Shown: positions 11,491-22,605 of the stretch, one piece after another
Position numbering within the stretch: the first letter of the stretch is position 1
Layout: each line of letters starts with the position of its first letter
Source: Cladorhizidae sp. MBARI D1340-BT2
Lineage: Eukaryota > Porifera > Demospongiae > Poecilosclerida > Cladorhizidae
Length of the DNA stretch: 64,000 bases
NCBI GenBank assembly: GCA_028752905.1
Contig: JAQNBH010000017.1
Span: 37,238,929-37,302,928 of the forward strand
Direction of reading: 5' to 3'
The notes under the pieces: model-generated
The model's database searches: none
Told to the model about the DNA's origin: nothing
Seen by the model: only the letters and a program-made list of their open reading frames with translations
Program-made: the position numbers and the translations under genes

Positions 11491-11564
11491 TGTGCAGGAA
11501 TATTCCTGCACAGTCCTGTGTTATTATTTGGTCAACTGGTCAGTGCAGGAATATTCCTGCACTG
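11491..11564. repeat. Two perfect palindromes, 50 bp apart
   Basis: TGTGCAGGAATATTCCTGCA plus CA (11491-11512) and CAGTGCAGGAATATTCCTGC plus ACTG (11541-11564) are each fully self-complementary. They lie in two copies of an approximately 50-base unit that also shares GTCCTGTGTT. They sit between the LTR primer site and the hAT transposase relic, so they could be subterminal hAT sequence or a local duplication. Confidence 0.85.
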
Positions 11565-11710
11565 TCCTGTGTTCACTCAGATCTGTGCATGCAGAGCCAG
11601 AACCCTTTTATCTATGTGCATGCTCATGCATGCTATCTGGTTGGGTATTATCTGGTTGGCCTGATTTGTGCAAGAGTTAGAATCTTTCACAGTGGACAGA
11701 GAGAGTTAGC

Positions 11711-13748
11711 TATGGTATCTTCAGAACCCAGTACTTCAAGGTTGCCAGAAGAAGATTCTTCAGATATGGATTCTGACTCTGATAATGAGGTTTCACAATT
11801 GAAATTGACAGTCAAATCTCTTACATCTATAAGTCTGCAAAACAGCTATTGTGTGTCTATCGTAGACAGTATGCAAAGACTTTCCCATGGGCCACAACTT
11901 GCCTTCTGTATGAAGTGCTCTCATGATATAAAGCTTGGAAGAGGTGGTACTAGAGATCTCAGGAGACATCAGGAAATGAACACTCAAAAAAAGATGGTGT
12001 GGGTGTACTGCTTCTACAGTCTTACTTTGGGCCAATAAGAGAGGAGTCTGTAATCCGTGCAGAAGTATTCTTCGCATATTTCCTTGGAGAGCACCATCTT
12101 GCCTTTCAATTGGGAGATCATTGTACCAAACTATTCAAGTTGATGTTTCCTGATTCTTCGATTGCTAAAGACTTTCTTAAAGTGCAGTTGTAGTAAAGCC
12201 ACAGCTGTGTTGAAAGTTATTGCCCAGCATTGTTGGAAAACCATTTCCACAGCAGTTAGAGAGACTAAATACTTCAGCCTCCAAACTGATGAGACAACTG
12301 ATATTACCGTTACACAACAAGCTGCTATTATGCTTCGATTCTTTGATAACACCCAAGGACAGGTGAGATGTGTCTTCTTTGCCCTAGAGAGTGTAGAGAG
12401 GGTAACTGCAGAGCTGCTATTTAATAGAAATCGATAAGCATTTTCAAGAATCCACCCCCCCCCTTTATGATAATTGTGTCAGATTAGATACAGATGGGGC
12501 CAATGTAATGTTGGGAGCACAAAATTCAGTGATGTCACGGTTACGATGTTAGCAGCCAGCTTTAGTTGCTCTTCATTGTCATTGGCACATAGCAGCACCA
12601 ATAGCAAAAATACCAATAGCAAATGAGGCATACCAAGTCTTGCCTGATGAATTGGAAGATCTGACAACTGATGTATGGTAATATTTCCAGAAGAGCCCAA
12701 GGCTGCGACAGTTTGAAGAATTTCAGAGTTTTGTGGAATGCAAGCCACACAAGTTGTTAAAAGCATGCCAAACACGATGGCTCAGCCTTGAAGCTTGTGC
12801 AAATTGTCTTATCGAGTAATATGAAGCCTTACTCTCATACTTTCGAAGGACTGAGGATAAGCAGGCAGTAGTGAGAAGAGTAAAAATTGTACTTGAAAAG
12901 CCTCTGACCAAAGCTTACTTACTCTTACTATGTTCTGCATTACCAATTGTTAATAATTTCAACAGGTACATGCAGCAGCAATCTCCAATTCTTCATGTTC
13001 TCTACCAAGAGCTCGATGGTTTAATACGAAAATTCTGTTGCGCTTCATGAATTCTGAGTACATGTTTGCTGCTGAACATGTTTCACAAGTGAGTATTGAT
13101 AACTCAGAAGAGTATCTCCCTTTACACGAAGTTTTCGTAGGTCACAACACAGTAGCATACCTTGAAGAAGAGGATGGATTATCATCTGAAGATGTGAGAA
13201 AAATTTAGGGAGACTATCCAAGCTTGGTGGGTTGCTGCAGCCAAGGGAGCTGTCAAACGATTACCTATGAGTCACAAGTTACTCTCCAATCTCAAATGGC
13301 TTCAACCAGGCTTACAACAATTCAGTATGGCTGGTCAGGTGCTTGCTGCAGCAGAGTGTGTTCCTCAGGTAGTTCAAGTTGGTGACAAACCTAACCTTCA
13401 AGAGGAATTTATGGATTTCTGCACATCGCCATTAACTCCTAAAGTTACGGCCATCACAGAGGTGGATATGCAATGAGCCAAATCAAAGACTGCTTGGAAA
13501 CCGAGTATCGCTACTCCACATTGGCAAAACTTGTAAAAGCCATTCTAGTTATATCCCATGGCAATGCTAATACCAAACGTTTATTCAGCCACATTGGTCT
13601 CAACAAAATGAAGCACAGAAACAGACTAGGAATTTCTACATTAAATTCACTTTTAACGGTGCAATTCAATGTTCCTCAAAAATGCTATGAATTTAAACCA
13701 AACACTGAACTATTAAAGACATGTGTAAATGCTATGAACACACTTTAG
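11711..13748 (+). pseudogene. BED-type hAT transposase relic
   Basis: The likely start is at 11711 (MVSSEPSTSRLPEED), followed by an acidic stretch. A BED-like zinc finger lies at about 11900-11975 (FCMKCSHDIKLGRGGTRDLR with RRHQ). Catalytic-core pieces follow: YFSLQTDETTDITVTQQAA (about 12270-12330), with the Asp of a hAT core, and CVRLDTDGANVM (about 12477). RWLSLEACANCL lies near 12778. The dimerisation end is at 13500-13740 (LAKLVKAILVISHGNANTKR, where SHGNANTKR stands for the usual S-x-x-x-E-R-x-F region). Many frameshifts and stops make it inactive. It lies between the primer site and gag of the surrounding Ty3 element, so it inserted there. I could not define its terminal repeats or target duplication. 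Confidence 0.8.
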
Positions 13749-13816
13749 TATGTTATTTCTCATGAAATTGTTGTTTGGATTTTGTTTGGATTTTTTGTTG
13801 TCAAAAAAATTTGATA

Positions 13817-14303
13817 ACACAGGAGAGTAATTGGGAAATTACCAAAGAAAATTATGGCAACACTGTTCAAACAGAACGAATCAGTTGAAAAATGTGTGGC
13901 TGAACTCCATGAGCTTTCTGAACATTGCAACTTCCAAACAACATTGGAGGCCTTGTTGCGTGGTTGCCTTGTATGTGGCATCAGGGAAGTGAATGTTCAA
14001 TGCTGTCTTTTAGCTGAATCTGACCTCAAATTCAGGAAGACTTTTGAGTTGGCCCAATCAGCTGAAGCAGCTGAACAGGATTCACAAGACCTACAACAGA
14101 ATAATCCTGCATCCTTTTCCAAATCGGGTCCCATATACTGCATGGCAACCCAGCCTAAAACACAGTGGCCACAGAGTGTGACTCGCAACTGTGATCATTG
14201 TGGAGAGCCACATGCTCCAGGGGATTGCCACTTCAGGACTGCTGTCTGCCACTCTTGTAAAAAGAAAGGACATTTGGCCAGAGTCTGCAAGAGAAAGAAA
14301 TAG
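13817..14303 (+). pseudogene. Ty3 gag, C-terminal part with zinc knuckle
   Basis: The open part (13854-14303) resembles the C-terminal half of a Ty3/gypsy Gag: ESVEKCVAELHELSEHCNF, then LLRGCLVCGIREVNVQ, LLAESDLKFRKTFELAQSAE, and a CCHC knuckle CHSCKKKGHLARVC at the end, with a preceding CDHCGEPHAPGDCHF. Gag packages the RNA, and the knuckle binds nucleic acid. The N-terminal half is missing or lost in the hAT insertion upstream; the in-frame stretch begins near 13817. The next frame (protease) lies downstream in a different phase. Confidence 0.82.
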
Positions 14304-14399
14304 CATCCACAAGAGTTTTGGTCAAGACAACAGGACAACCAACCACGAGTTCGAACGCATCAGGTCACTGAACAGGAGGAGATGGGGGAAGATGAGATT

Positions 14400-16490
14400 G
14401 CCTACATGCTCTTTGCACTAGGTGGGGTAAAGAAAAGGAAGGTAGACCCCATCATGGTGCCAGTATAAGTGAACGACGCTATACTCTATAATATGGAGGT
14501 GCTGCTATGTCCATAATTATCGCTAACACATATCACCAATTATGGCCAAAGCATTTAGCACCTTCCTTGCAACGCCAGCTTCGCACTTACACAGGAGAGG
14601 TTTGGAAATCCATGGAACTATTCGAGCTACCAAACCCAGCTTGGAATTGATGGTGGTAGCTGGAAGGAGCCCAAGTTTACATGGTAGAGACTGGCTGTTG
14701 GAAATCAATGGGGATGCATACATCAAGTGCCAGTAAGCCATGCACAAACCTTACAATTCCTTATGGACAAGTATGCAGACGTGTTCAAAACTTGGGTTAG
14801 TGGTTGGTAACCCAGCCAAGATTCACATCGACCTAACAGTACCACCCCGTTTTTGTAAACCACAGTCAGTCCCTTTTGCACTTAGAGGCAAAGTTGAACA
14901 AAAATTGAGTCGGTTGGGGCAGCTGAGAGTCATTGAGGGAGTGCAGTTTGCAAAGTGGGCTGCTCCCATAGTGACTGTGATTAAAAAGGATGGCTCTATC
15001 CAAATATGTGTGGACTATACAGTTACAGTCAAGAAGGCATCAAAGGTAGAGACACACCCTCTACTTAAGATCCATGAGCTCCTGGCATCTTTGGGGGGTG
15101 GAAAGACATTTACGAAGTTGGATCACGCACACGCGTACCAACAGATTCCATTGGAAGACAAGTCAAAGAAATTCGTGGCCATCAACACAAAACAAGGGGC
15201 TATGGCAGTACACTCGCTTGCCATTTGGAGTGTCTTCAGCTCCTGCAATTTTCCAATGGACCATTGAAGGTGTTTTATAAAGTATGTCACATGTATGTGT
15301 TTATATAGATGACATCTTAATCACAGGGGTGGCCGAGCAAGAACACTGGAAAACCCTCGGAGAAGTCCTGACGAGACTGTTGAAGCTGGAGAAGTGTGCA
15401 TCTGTGCAACCAGCTGTTGAGTACTTGGGGAACCACATATCAGCCGAGGGAATTCGACCATAAGAAAAGGTTCAGGCAATAGTTGATGCACCTCCACCTC
15501 AGGACGTTCACAGGTCCGTTCTTTTCTGGGGCTGAAAATTTCTACCGCAACTAGCCAATAGGTTGACAACTCTGTACAAGCAGCTACAAAAGGATAACCA
15601 TTGGAGGTGTGTCTGAGGAACAGTTGAAATTGACCACACCATGTGTGCTGGTTCATTTTGACCCAGATCAGGAGCTCGTTGTAGCTTGTGATGCCTCGCC
15701 ATGTGGTGTGGGGGCAGTCCTTTCCCACCAGAAGGATGATAGCACTGACAAGCCCACCGCTTATACATCACATTTATTAGCACCTGCAGAGAAAACTTAT
15801 GCACAATTGGACAAGGAAGCCCTGGCAATTGTATTCGGGGTTAAAAAGTTCCATACTTTTCTTCATGGCCGCAGATTCACTATCTACTCGGATCATAAAC
15901 CATTGCAGCATTTGTTCCGTGAACACAAGACAGTTCCTTACATGGCTACAGCTTGAATCCAGAGGTGGGCACTAATGCTGGGGCAATATAGCTACCACAT
16001 CGTTTATAAACCTGGGAAGGAACATGCCAATGCAGATGGGCTAAGTAGATTTCCACTACCAGAATTTCCATCGTCAGTTCCACAGCCAGGTGAGTCCATA
16101 TTGCTACTGGATCAACTACTACAATACACTCCAGTTACAGCTTCTCAAATCAAGTTGTGGACAGAACGAGATCCCTCATTGTCAAGCGTGAAGAACATGG
16201 TGATACACAGTTGGAAACTTGTAGCCTAGGAACATCTTCAACCATACCACCAACGTATTGAAGAACTCAGTGTCTTGGATGGTTGTGTCATTTGGGTAGG
16301 TCAAATAGTGGTACCAAAACCAGGTCGGAAGTTAGCATTTGAGGAACTCCACCAAGGTCAACCTGTTCAAGGATGAAGAGTCTTGCTCGGACAACTGTAT
16401 GGTGGCCAGGGATAAATGCAGACCTTGAACAACATGTTAAAACCTGCTCTGAATATAAGAAGAACAGGAAAGCACAAATGAAGTTACTAA
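14400..16490 (+). pseudogene. Ty3 pol relic: PR, RT, RNase H, IN start
   Basis: Order as in standard Ty3/gypsy elements. Protease C-terminal remnants with LRTYTGE and GRDWLLEINGD lie at about 14580-14720. RT follows from 14800: RLGVIE-like LRVIEGVQFAKWAAPIVTVI, then KDGSIQICVDYTVTV, FTKLDHAHAYQQIPLE (15108), RLPFGVSSAPAIFQ (15215), YIDDILITG (15303) and EYLGNHISAEGI. RNase H has VACDASPCGVGAVLS (15680) and DHKPLQHLF (15892), then GKEHANADGLSR (16015). An integrase N-terminal zinc region begins near 16260 (WVGQIVVPKPGRKLAFEELH) and breaks off at about 16490. Several frameshifts and stops interrupt the frame. The YIDD motif and order support the assignment; it is non-functional. Confidence 0.88.
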
Positions 16491-16493
16491 AGG

Positions 16494-16625
16494 TGTAGTT
16501 GATGACTGGCTTCCAGATTTTCCCTCAGTGATTACTCCACCAGTTGGAACAACGTCTGCCCCTGGCATCCCTACTTCACCTCCATCAGAAATTCACAACG
16601 GAAGCATTATAAGACGGTCCACTCA
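16494..16625 (+). pseudogene. Pol C-terminal tail split by the Gmr1-like insertion
   Basis: After the integrase deletion, the frame resumes with a Pro/Ser/Thr-rich tail that ends RRSTH at 16625. Directly past the inserted element, from 22545, the sequence reads on as TRNRQPPQ once the 5-bp duplication is discounted. R-R-S-T-R-N-R-x-P-P is a common tail of Ty3 Pol proteins. The insertion therefore landed in the last codons of pol, and the same reading of the join independently supports both element boundaries. Confidence 0.85.
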
Positions 16626-17267
16626 TGTCATGAAAAACCAGTTTTCTCCCAGTACAGACACTTTAGCTGGCTGAGCAGATCCCTGGTTTTCACGCGATGC
16701 CTGATCTTTGACTCCCAGTCTGTCCTACTGGCAAGCCTCAGAACAAGCCAAACTCAGCAACTCTCAACAGAATTGCTGGATTCCCAAATATAACTACAGT
16801 TAGTTATGATGAGATACGTAAATATGCTGAGCAATGACAAGATAAAACAACACAATATCAACCACAATAACAAAGGTTCAGAGGGTTCTTATCTAACAGT
16901 TCTTAATTGCTGGTTGCAGATGTATAGCAGTCTCTGGCAATATTCACCGTATCTGACCTAACTACTCCCTAGCTGTTTCTTATATACTGTTCTAACTACT
17001 CAGTTTGATGTCATCGGGTCATCATGGCACCGACCCTTGGCGACCAATCCGATGTCTTGTCTTATCAGGTGAGAGGTGTGTAGATCTTTCCTCTGGCAGG
17101 TGGACCACATCCTTTATAGTGTCTGGTGGTGAGGTCCTTCGTCTGTTCCCGCACTCGCTACCATAGTTTCCACACATCTGGTGTACGGCTTGACCACTAG
17201 GTTCTTTGGCAACAAGAGCTGCTGGTTTGGCTTGTGAACTCAGTCAGGGAGATAGAATTCCCTGACA
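16626..17267 (-). repeat. 3' LTR of the Gmr1-like element
   Basis: 642 bp. Closely matches 21879-22544 apart from substitutions and small indels. One example is the segment GGCTTCATCCCGGGCTGTTG of the other LTR, which is shortened here near 17230. It starts TG and ends CA on the plus strand, as LTRs do. Confidence 0.93.
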
Positions 17268-17289
17268 TTCCCCCTTCCTCGGCTCGAGA

Positions 17290-18700
17290 CCCATCTCAAC
17301 TTAGGCCATCGGCATTGGCATTGGCGGAACCCGACCGGTGGGAGATGGTGAAATCGTAGTCTTGTAGGTTAAGGGCCCAATGAGTGAGTCGGTCATGTCT
17401 GTCTTTGATATTGGCTAGGTGGGACAAGGGGTTGCGGTCAGTTTCAATGATAAATGTAGTTCCCTCCAAATAGATGTGAAATGTTTAATTCCCACCACGA
17501 TGGCAAAAGCTTCCCGTTCTATTGTCGAATATCTCTGTTCTCTGGGTAGAAGTTTTCGGGAACCGAACACCACCGGATGCTCGTCACCCTTGAGGTCAAT
17601 TTGGCTTAGTACAAATCCCAGCCCTGTCGCTGATGCATCTGTCTGTAGGATAAAAGGTCTTTCCCAGATTGAGGATAATAACACAGGGTGATTAGTAATT
17701 GCGGCTTTTAGAGCTTTGAAAGCTACTTCACAAGAACTACTCCACACAATCTTATTACTCTGATTATTTTTGGTTAAGTCTGTTAAAGGAGATGCTATTT
17801 CTGAGAAGTTGGGTATAAACCTTCGGTAGTAACCGGCTAATCCAAAAAAGGCTCTCATTTGCTTCTTAATCTGAGGGGGTGTATAAGTACAGATGGCCTC
17901 AATCTTGCAAGACAATAGTCTAACTTGTCCTCCACCTACTAAATGTCCCAAATACTCACAATGGCTCACACCAAAGTTACATTTCTCTTGTTTTATTGTA
18001 AGACCTGCTTCTCTCATTCTTCCTAAAACTACTGACACATGTTGTAAATGGTCCTTCCAGTTCTGACTATAAATGACAATGTCATCTAGGTATGCGGCAG
18101 TAAAGGGTTCCAACGCGGACAAGTTGTGGTCCATTAACCTTTGAAACGTGGAGGTGGCCGAGACCAAACCAAAGGGCATAGTCGTAAATTGATACTTCCC
18201 ATAGGGAGTAATAAAAGCAGTCTTCTCTCTACTACCACTCCCCATGGGGACCTGATAGTATCCTTTGGTTAGTTCAAGGGTGGTTAAGAACTTGGCCCCT
18301 CCCAGGTTGTCTATCATTTCTTCAATGTGTGGTAGTGGATATGGGTCTTTTACAGTCACTGCATTTAATTTCCTATAGTCCACACACATCTGTCTCGTTC
18401 CATCCTTCTTTAGGTATAAGCACAATGGGGGCTGCCCAGGGGCTTTTGCTTGGCTCAATGATTCCCTGCTCCAAGAGAAGCTTGATTTCCTTATCAAGAA
18501 ACTCTTTAGAAGCATGAGCTAATCTGTAGAATGGTAACCTAATTGGTAAGGCACCTCCAGTAGGAATCTCATGTTCTACAAGCGTAGTCCTACCCGGCAC
18601 ATCCTTGATTACATCCTTGTACTGTTCTTTCAACTTTTCCAATTGGAAAGATTGACTGTGAGACAGAACATTGCTTTGCTCTTCTCCTATACTTGGTCTA
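17290..18700 (-). pseudogene. Gmr1-like reverse transcriptase and RNase H
   Basis: After the integrase tail comes LLLEQGIIEPSKSPWAAPIV (18480-18420), with a frameshift near 18400, then the 18515-17415 block. This has MCVDYRKLNAVTVKDPYPLP, FLTTLELTKGYYQVPM, QFTTMPFGLVSATSTFQRLM, and AAYLDDIVIYSQ (catalytic Asp pair) near 18080. The RNase H start is FILQTDASATGLGFVLSQ (17650). A second frameshift near 17460 moves the end (IIETDRNPLSHLA, and SGSANANADGLS near 17310) to another frame. It is the element's last coding region; only the purine tract separates it from the 3' LTR. No integrase follows, confirming the rearranged order. Confidence 0.92.
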
Positions 18701-18749
18701 CGCTGGTAGGTTTGTTCATCTTCCTCTAAGGAGAAAAAACCCGCTGCTG

Positions 18750-19860
18750 TGGGGGCAAGCCATTCTTTCAGTGCATTAATGCGATAGGTCTTAAGTGGTT
18801 TCCCAGGCTTCCCAACATCAATCTGGTATGTTACGGGGGTTATCTTTTGTTTTACCACAAAGGGGCCCTGCCACTCAAGTAACAGCTTATTTTGCAGTCT
18901 AGGTCTAAAGACTAGCACAAAATCTCCTTCTTCAAAATTTCTTTCCTTGGCTTGTTTGTCATAATGGTGCTTATGTTGCTTTTTGTGCTGTCTCTCTCTC
19001 TCTCCTGGGCTAGGTTTCTTACTACCTCCATGCTTGCTTTGACCATCTGTATGTATTCAGGTAGGTCTACTTTACTCTCTTTTTCTTTCCCTGTCCAGAA
19101 ACGGACTAACTGGTCAAGAGGCATTCTCATGTAAAGCATTTGGTATGGGGGCAAACCCGTGCTCTTGTGTGGCGTTCCCCATATAGGCCCATAGAATAAA
19201 TGGTAGGCACCTGTCCCATTCTACGGCCTGGTTCTGGGTCAGTTTTCTCAACAGGCTTTTCAAGGTTGAATTGAACCTCTCCACCATACCGTCTGTTTAG
19301 GGATGATATGGGGAGGTTCGAATTCGCTTGATGCCTGTGAGTGCACAAAATCGGTTCATGAACTTCGAGACAAAGTTTGTTCCATTATCGGTTAACAACT
19401 CCAAAGGAACACCTACTCGGGCAGTTAACTCCACTAGACAGTCAGCTATTGACTCCGCAGTTGCATTCTTTAATTGGAACACTTCTGGCCATTTAGTAGT
19501 GTAGTCCATAGCTATGAGTACGAATTTGTGTCTACCAGAAGTTCTTCTAAGGGGTCCAAATATGTCCATGGCTATGCGACTAAAGGGTTGATCAATAATA
19601 GGTAATGGGTGAAGGGGTGCCTTAATACTACAGCTGGGATGGCTTTTTGGCAGATGGGGCAAAACTGACACAGCTCATGCACATCTCTGGCCAGACCTGG
19701 CCAATCCATCCTACCTCTGATAAGTTGGATGGTTCTTTCCCTGCCAAAGTGACCTGCTGCTACAGAGGAGTGAGCTAACCTACCTTGGCTCTGGCTGATT
19801 TGGGCACCATAATCATAATTCTTGGTAGGGCTTCCTTACTAATAACCCATCCTTCCAAAA
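18750..19860 (-). pseudogene. Gmr1-like integrase, located upstream of RT
   Basis: In minus-strand order: a zinc-binding region with HELCQFCPICQKAIP-like remnants (19690-19630), the core start SRIAMDIFGPL (first Asp, near 19580), ELLTDNGTNFVSKF (second Asp, near 19390), and TDGMVERFNSTLKSLL (catalytic Glu, near 19290). The codon before TDG is TAA where Gln is normal, a nonsense mutation. Further on lie LPPYQMLYMRMPLDQLV (19150) and the C-terminal part LLEWQGPFVVKQKITPVTYQ (18880-18820). Frame breaks split it into three blocks. Its place between protease and RT is the diagnostic oddity. Confidence 0.9.
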
Positions 19861-20350
19861 ATACACACTCCCTTTGTGGTTTAATTTTTCCCTTACGCTC
19901 CTTAGGGTAGGATCTCATTTCTGTTCATCACGAAACTCTTCCGGGGAGATGGTGTCCAAGTCTCCGGGCTATGCTGCTTCGGGTGTTGAGGGAGTCACTA
20001 GGTCGTCCTTTGGAGGTCTTTCTGGCTCACCTAGGCTCACTCCTGTTTCTTCTGGTGCTGGTGGGGGAGGGGTCTCTAGCTCGTCTGTAGGAGGTGTTTC
20101 CGGCTCGGCTAGGCTCATGCTCCCCTCATCCATTTCACTTTCACTGTCATCAGGTAGTACTGGTTGTATGATGGGCTCATCCTCGTGGAGTTGTCAGGCC
20201 TCGGCAGGGTCCGAAGCTTGCTTTAAATCCTTGTGGTTGCCAGGCCCAGCTCAGGGGTAGGGAGAGTAGGAGGGACAAGGTCCCTCTTCCCGGCGTCTGT
20301 ATCCAGAGCTTCCCGGAGGTATGTCTTAAATAAGGGAATATCATGCCCCA

Positions 20351-20584
20351 TCAACATATCACACATAAGGCATATCCGTCTACCTGAAGGGTTATCTTGG
20401 CTGCTGGGAAATGGGTTCGAGCAGAACTCGCTGTAGTATATGCTATTTCCCAGGGAAGATAATCTTTCTGGTCTACGTACCGAGGATGCACAATACTTTT
20501 TGTGCATCCATTGTCTAACAAAGCTATCACTGACTGGTTGTTAATGGTTACTCTCCTATTCCATTCAGGCAATTTCTTTCTCAT
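20351..20584 (-). pseudogene. Gmr1-like aspartic protease
   Basis: An open block with NNQSVIALLDNGCTKSIVHP, where D-N-G stands at the D-S/T-G catalytic site of retroviral-type proteases, and a later LQVDGYALC strand. The change to Asn at the second motif position is unusual but seen in decayed copies; it would probably weaken catalysis. It lies just after the gag knuckle and before the integrase. Confidence 0.72.
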
Positions 20585-20618
20585 AGTGAGGGCACAGTTC
20601 CCTCTCTCTATTTAGACA

Positions 20619-21643
20619 CGACAACCCCTCTGCATGTGACCTAATTTCCCACACCTGTAACATTCAACTGATTTTGGCCCTCTCTCTTGAGGAATATTTA
20701 TGTTACATGGGTTAATGTTACCAGGGAGTTCCCTTCCTTGCTCAGACGGTCTGGGGGAGGGGAAACGTCCTCTGTTGCCTCGGGGTTCTCGGGGAGGGGT
20801 TCTTCATCCTCCTTTTTGCTCTGTCCTTGGAACTGCATCCTTCTCTCTTAGTGAGGTACAGAGACATCACAGCACTGCCTCCTTGAGTTCTTCATAACTT
20901 CCAGGCCCCATCTGGCGCATACGGCTCTCTAGCCACCTCGGAAGTTTCTGTAAAGTAAGCTCAATTAAAATAAGTTCTTGGGCTGACTTACCACTAGAAG
21001 CCACTAATCGGGAACAGGCTTGCTTCCTGTCTCGGAACTACTCTTCAGGTTTGTCTTGACTGAAGTGTAAGTCAAACAACTTCTTCCGGTATGTCTCCGT
21101 TGTAATCTGGTAGGTGGATCGGAGGGTTTGACAGACTAGATCGTAATCTTCTTGTTCTTCTATAGTTAGGGAGGTTATGGCCAACATGCCCTGGCCGGAT
21201 AGTGCACTTCATAGGTAGACACTCCAGAGATGCCGTGGCCACTCGCTTGCTCGCGCGGTCTCCTCAAATGAGCTGAGGAATGCTCCCATGTCATCGGTGC
21301 CTTCAACGAATTTTTGTAATGTCAGTTTGGGTGTAGCTACCACTGGTAGAGCTACCGCTGGTGGAGGGTGTCTCTGGTCCACAAAGGCCTGGATCCAACG
21401 ATCCTGTTGCTGTTGTCGGTCCTCGGCCCATCTGGCATCTTCGCATTGTGATCTGGCCTGCCCATTGGCCCATGAAGCGATTCATTTGTCCTCTAATGGA
21501 GGAGGGTCTCCATCCCTTGAGATGCTGCTCCCCGGCTCATCATCCTCACTGCATTCGCCTGGTTCCAAGGGAGGTACACAGTCCTCAATGAGGTTGTGGT
21601 CTTGAGGGGGTCGGTTAAATCCGGATCGCAGAGGGAGAACCAT
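20619..21643 (-). pseudogene. Gmr1-like gag with SCAN-like segment and zinc knuckle
   Basis: The likely start is MVLPLRSGFNRPP at 21643, 18 bases past nothing but the 5' leader. A Pro/Glu/Asp-rich N-terminus follows, then a capsid-like middle part (QKFVEGTDDMGAFLSSFEE). The segment at about 21100-20870 (FRDRKQACSRLVASSGKSAQ, then LPRWLESRMRQMG) recalls the gag segment from which vertebrate SCAN domains descend, a link reported for Gmr1-like elements. A CCHC knuckle CYRCGKLGHMQRGC lies at about 20660-20619. In-frame stops near 21480, 21220 and 21046 break the frame. The SCAN likeness is by eye only. Confidence 0.75.
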
Positions 21644-21878
21644 AACAATACAATGAAAAATACACACTCCCGAAAGAAAATACACTCAGTGGTTATACAA
21701 AACAAAATATAACCTAGAGTTGGGTTTGGTTTCACAAGCCCCAAGGTTCTCAAGTGACCTGGGCTGTTTCCCACTAATCACAAAAAAAAATTATGTACTC
21801 ACAACCTCTCACTCAGGCTGGAGCTACAATAGTAACGTAGATCCTTTTTTTCAACATGGATCCCACCACTGCCACCAA

Positions 21879-22544
21879 TGTCATGAAAAACCAGCCTTCT
21901 CCCAGTACAGACACTTTAGCTGGCTGAGCAGATCCCTGGTCTTCACGCGACGCCTGATCTTTGACTCCCAGTCTGTCCTACTGGCAATCCTCAGAACAAA
22001 CCTAACTCAGCAACTCTCAACAGAATTGCTGGATTCCCAAATAAACTACAGTTAGTTATATTATAATGATGAGATACGTAAATATGCTGAGCAATGACAA
22101 GATAACACAACACAATATCAACTACAATAACAAAGGTTCAGAGTGTTCTTATCTAACAGTTCTTAATTGCTGGTTGCAGATGTATAGCAGTCTCTGGCAA
22201 TATTCACGGTATCTGTCCTAACTACTCCCTAGCTGTTTCTTATATACTGTTCTAACTACTCAGTTTGATGTCATCGGGTCGTCATGGCACCGACCCTTGG
22301 CGACCAATCTGATGTCTTGTCTTATCAGGTGAGGGGTGTGTAGATCTTATTTCCTCTGGCAGGTGGACCACATCCTTTATAGTGTCTGGTGGTGAGGTCC
22401 TTCGACTGTTCCCACACTCGCTACCATGGTTTCCACACATCTGGTGTACGGCTTGACCACTAGGTTCTTTGGCAACAACAGCTGCTGGTTTGGCTTCATC
22501 CCGGGCTGTTGTGAACTCAGTCAGGGAGATAGAATTCCCGGACA
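21879..22544 (-). repeat. 5' LTR of the Gmr1-like element
   Basis: 666 bp. On the minus strand it ends in TGACA and is followed by the primer-binding site TTGGTGGCAGTGGTGGGA. It shares CTAACAGTTCTTAATTGCTG and CAGTTTGATGTCATCGGGTC with the other LTR. Confidence 0.93.
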
Positions 22545-22605
22545 ACTCGCAATCGGCAGCCTCCACAATGATATTGCCCTTGTGCTCCAATTAAGGTGGG
22601 AAGGA

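Larger units (their letters stand above)
16626..22544 (-). mobile_element. Gmr1-like Ty3 element with PR-IN-RT-RH order
   Basis: A complete minus-strand LTR element: LTRs 16626-17267 and 21879-22544, both beginning TGTCATGAAAAACCAG and ending GACA on the plus strand. The flanks ACTCA (16621-16625) and ACTCG (22545-22549) give a 5-bp target duplication with one mismatch. Reading the minus strand: 5' LTR, primer site TTGGTGGCAGTGGTGGGA (21878-21861), gag, protease, integrase, then reverse transcriptase and RNase H, a purine tract (GAGGAAGGGGGAA, 17280-17268) and the 3' LTR. Integrase before RT is the Copia-type order that defines Gmr1-like Ty3 elements. Scattered stops and frameshifts show it is no longer autonomous. 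It is younger than the Ty3 element around it. Confidence 0.93.

Noticed and set aside
13749..13816. Right end of the BED-type hAT relic.
   Set aside because: I looked for CAG-type ends and an 8-bp duplication on both sides and found none that convinced me, so boundaries were not stated.
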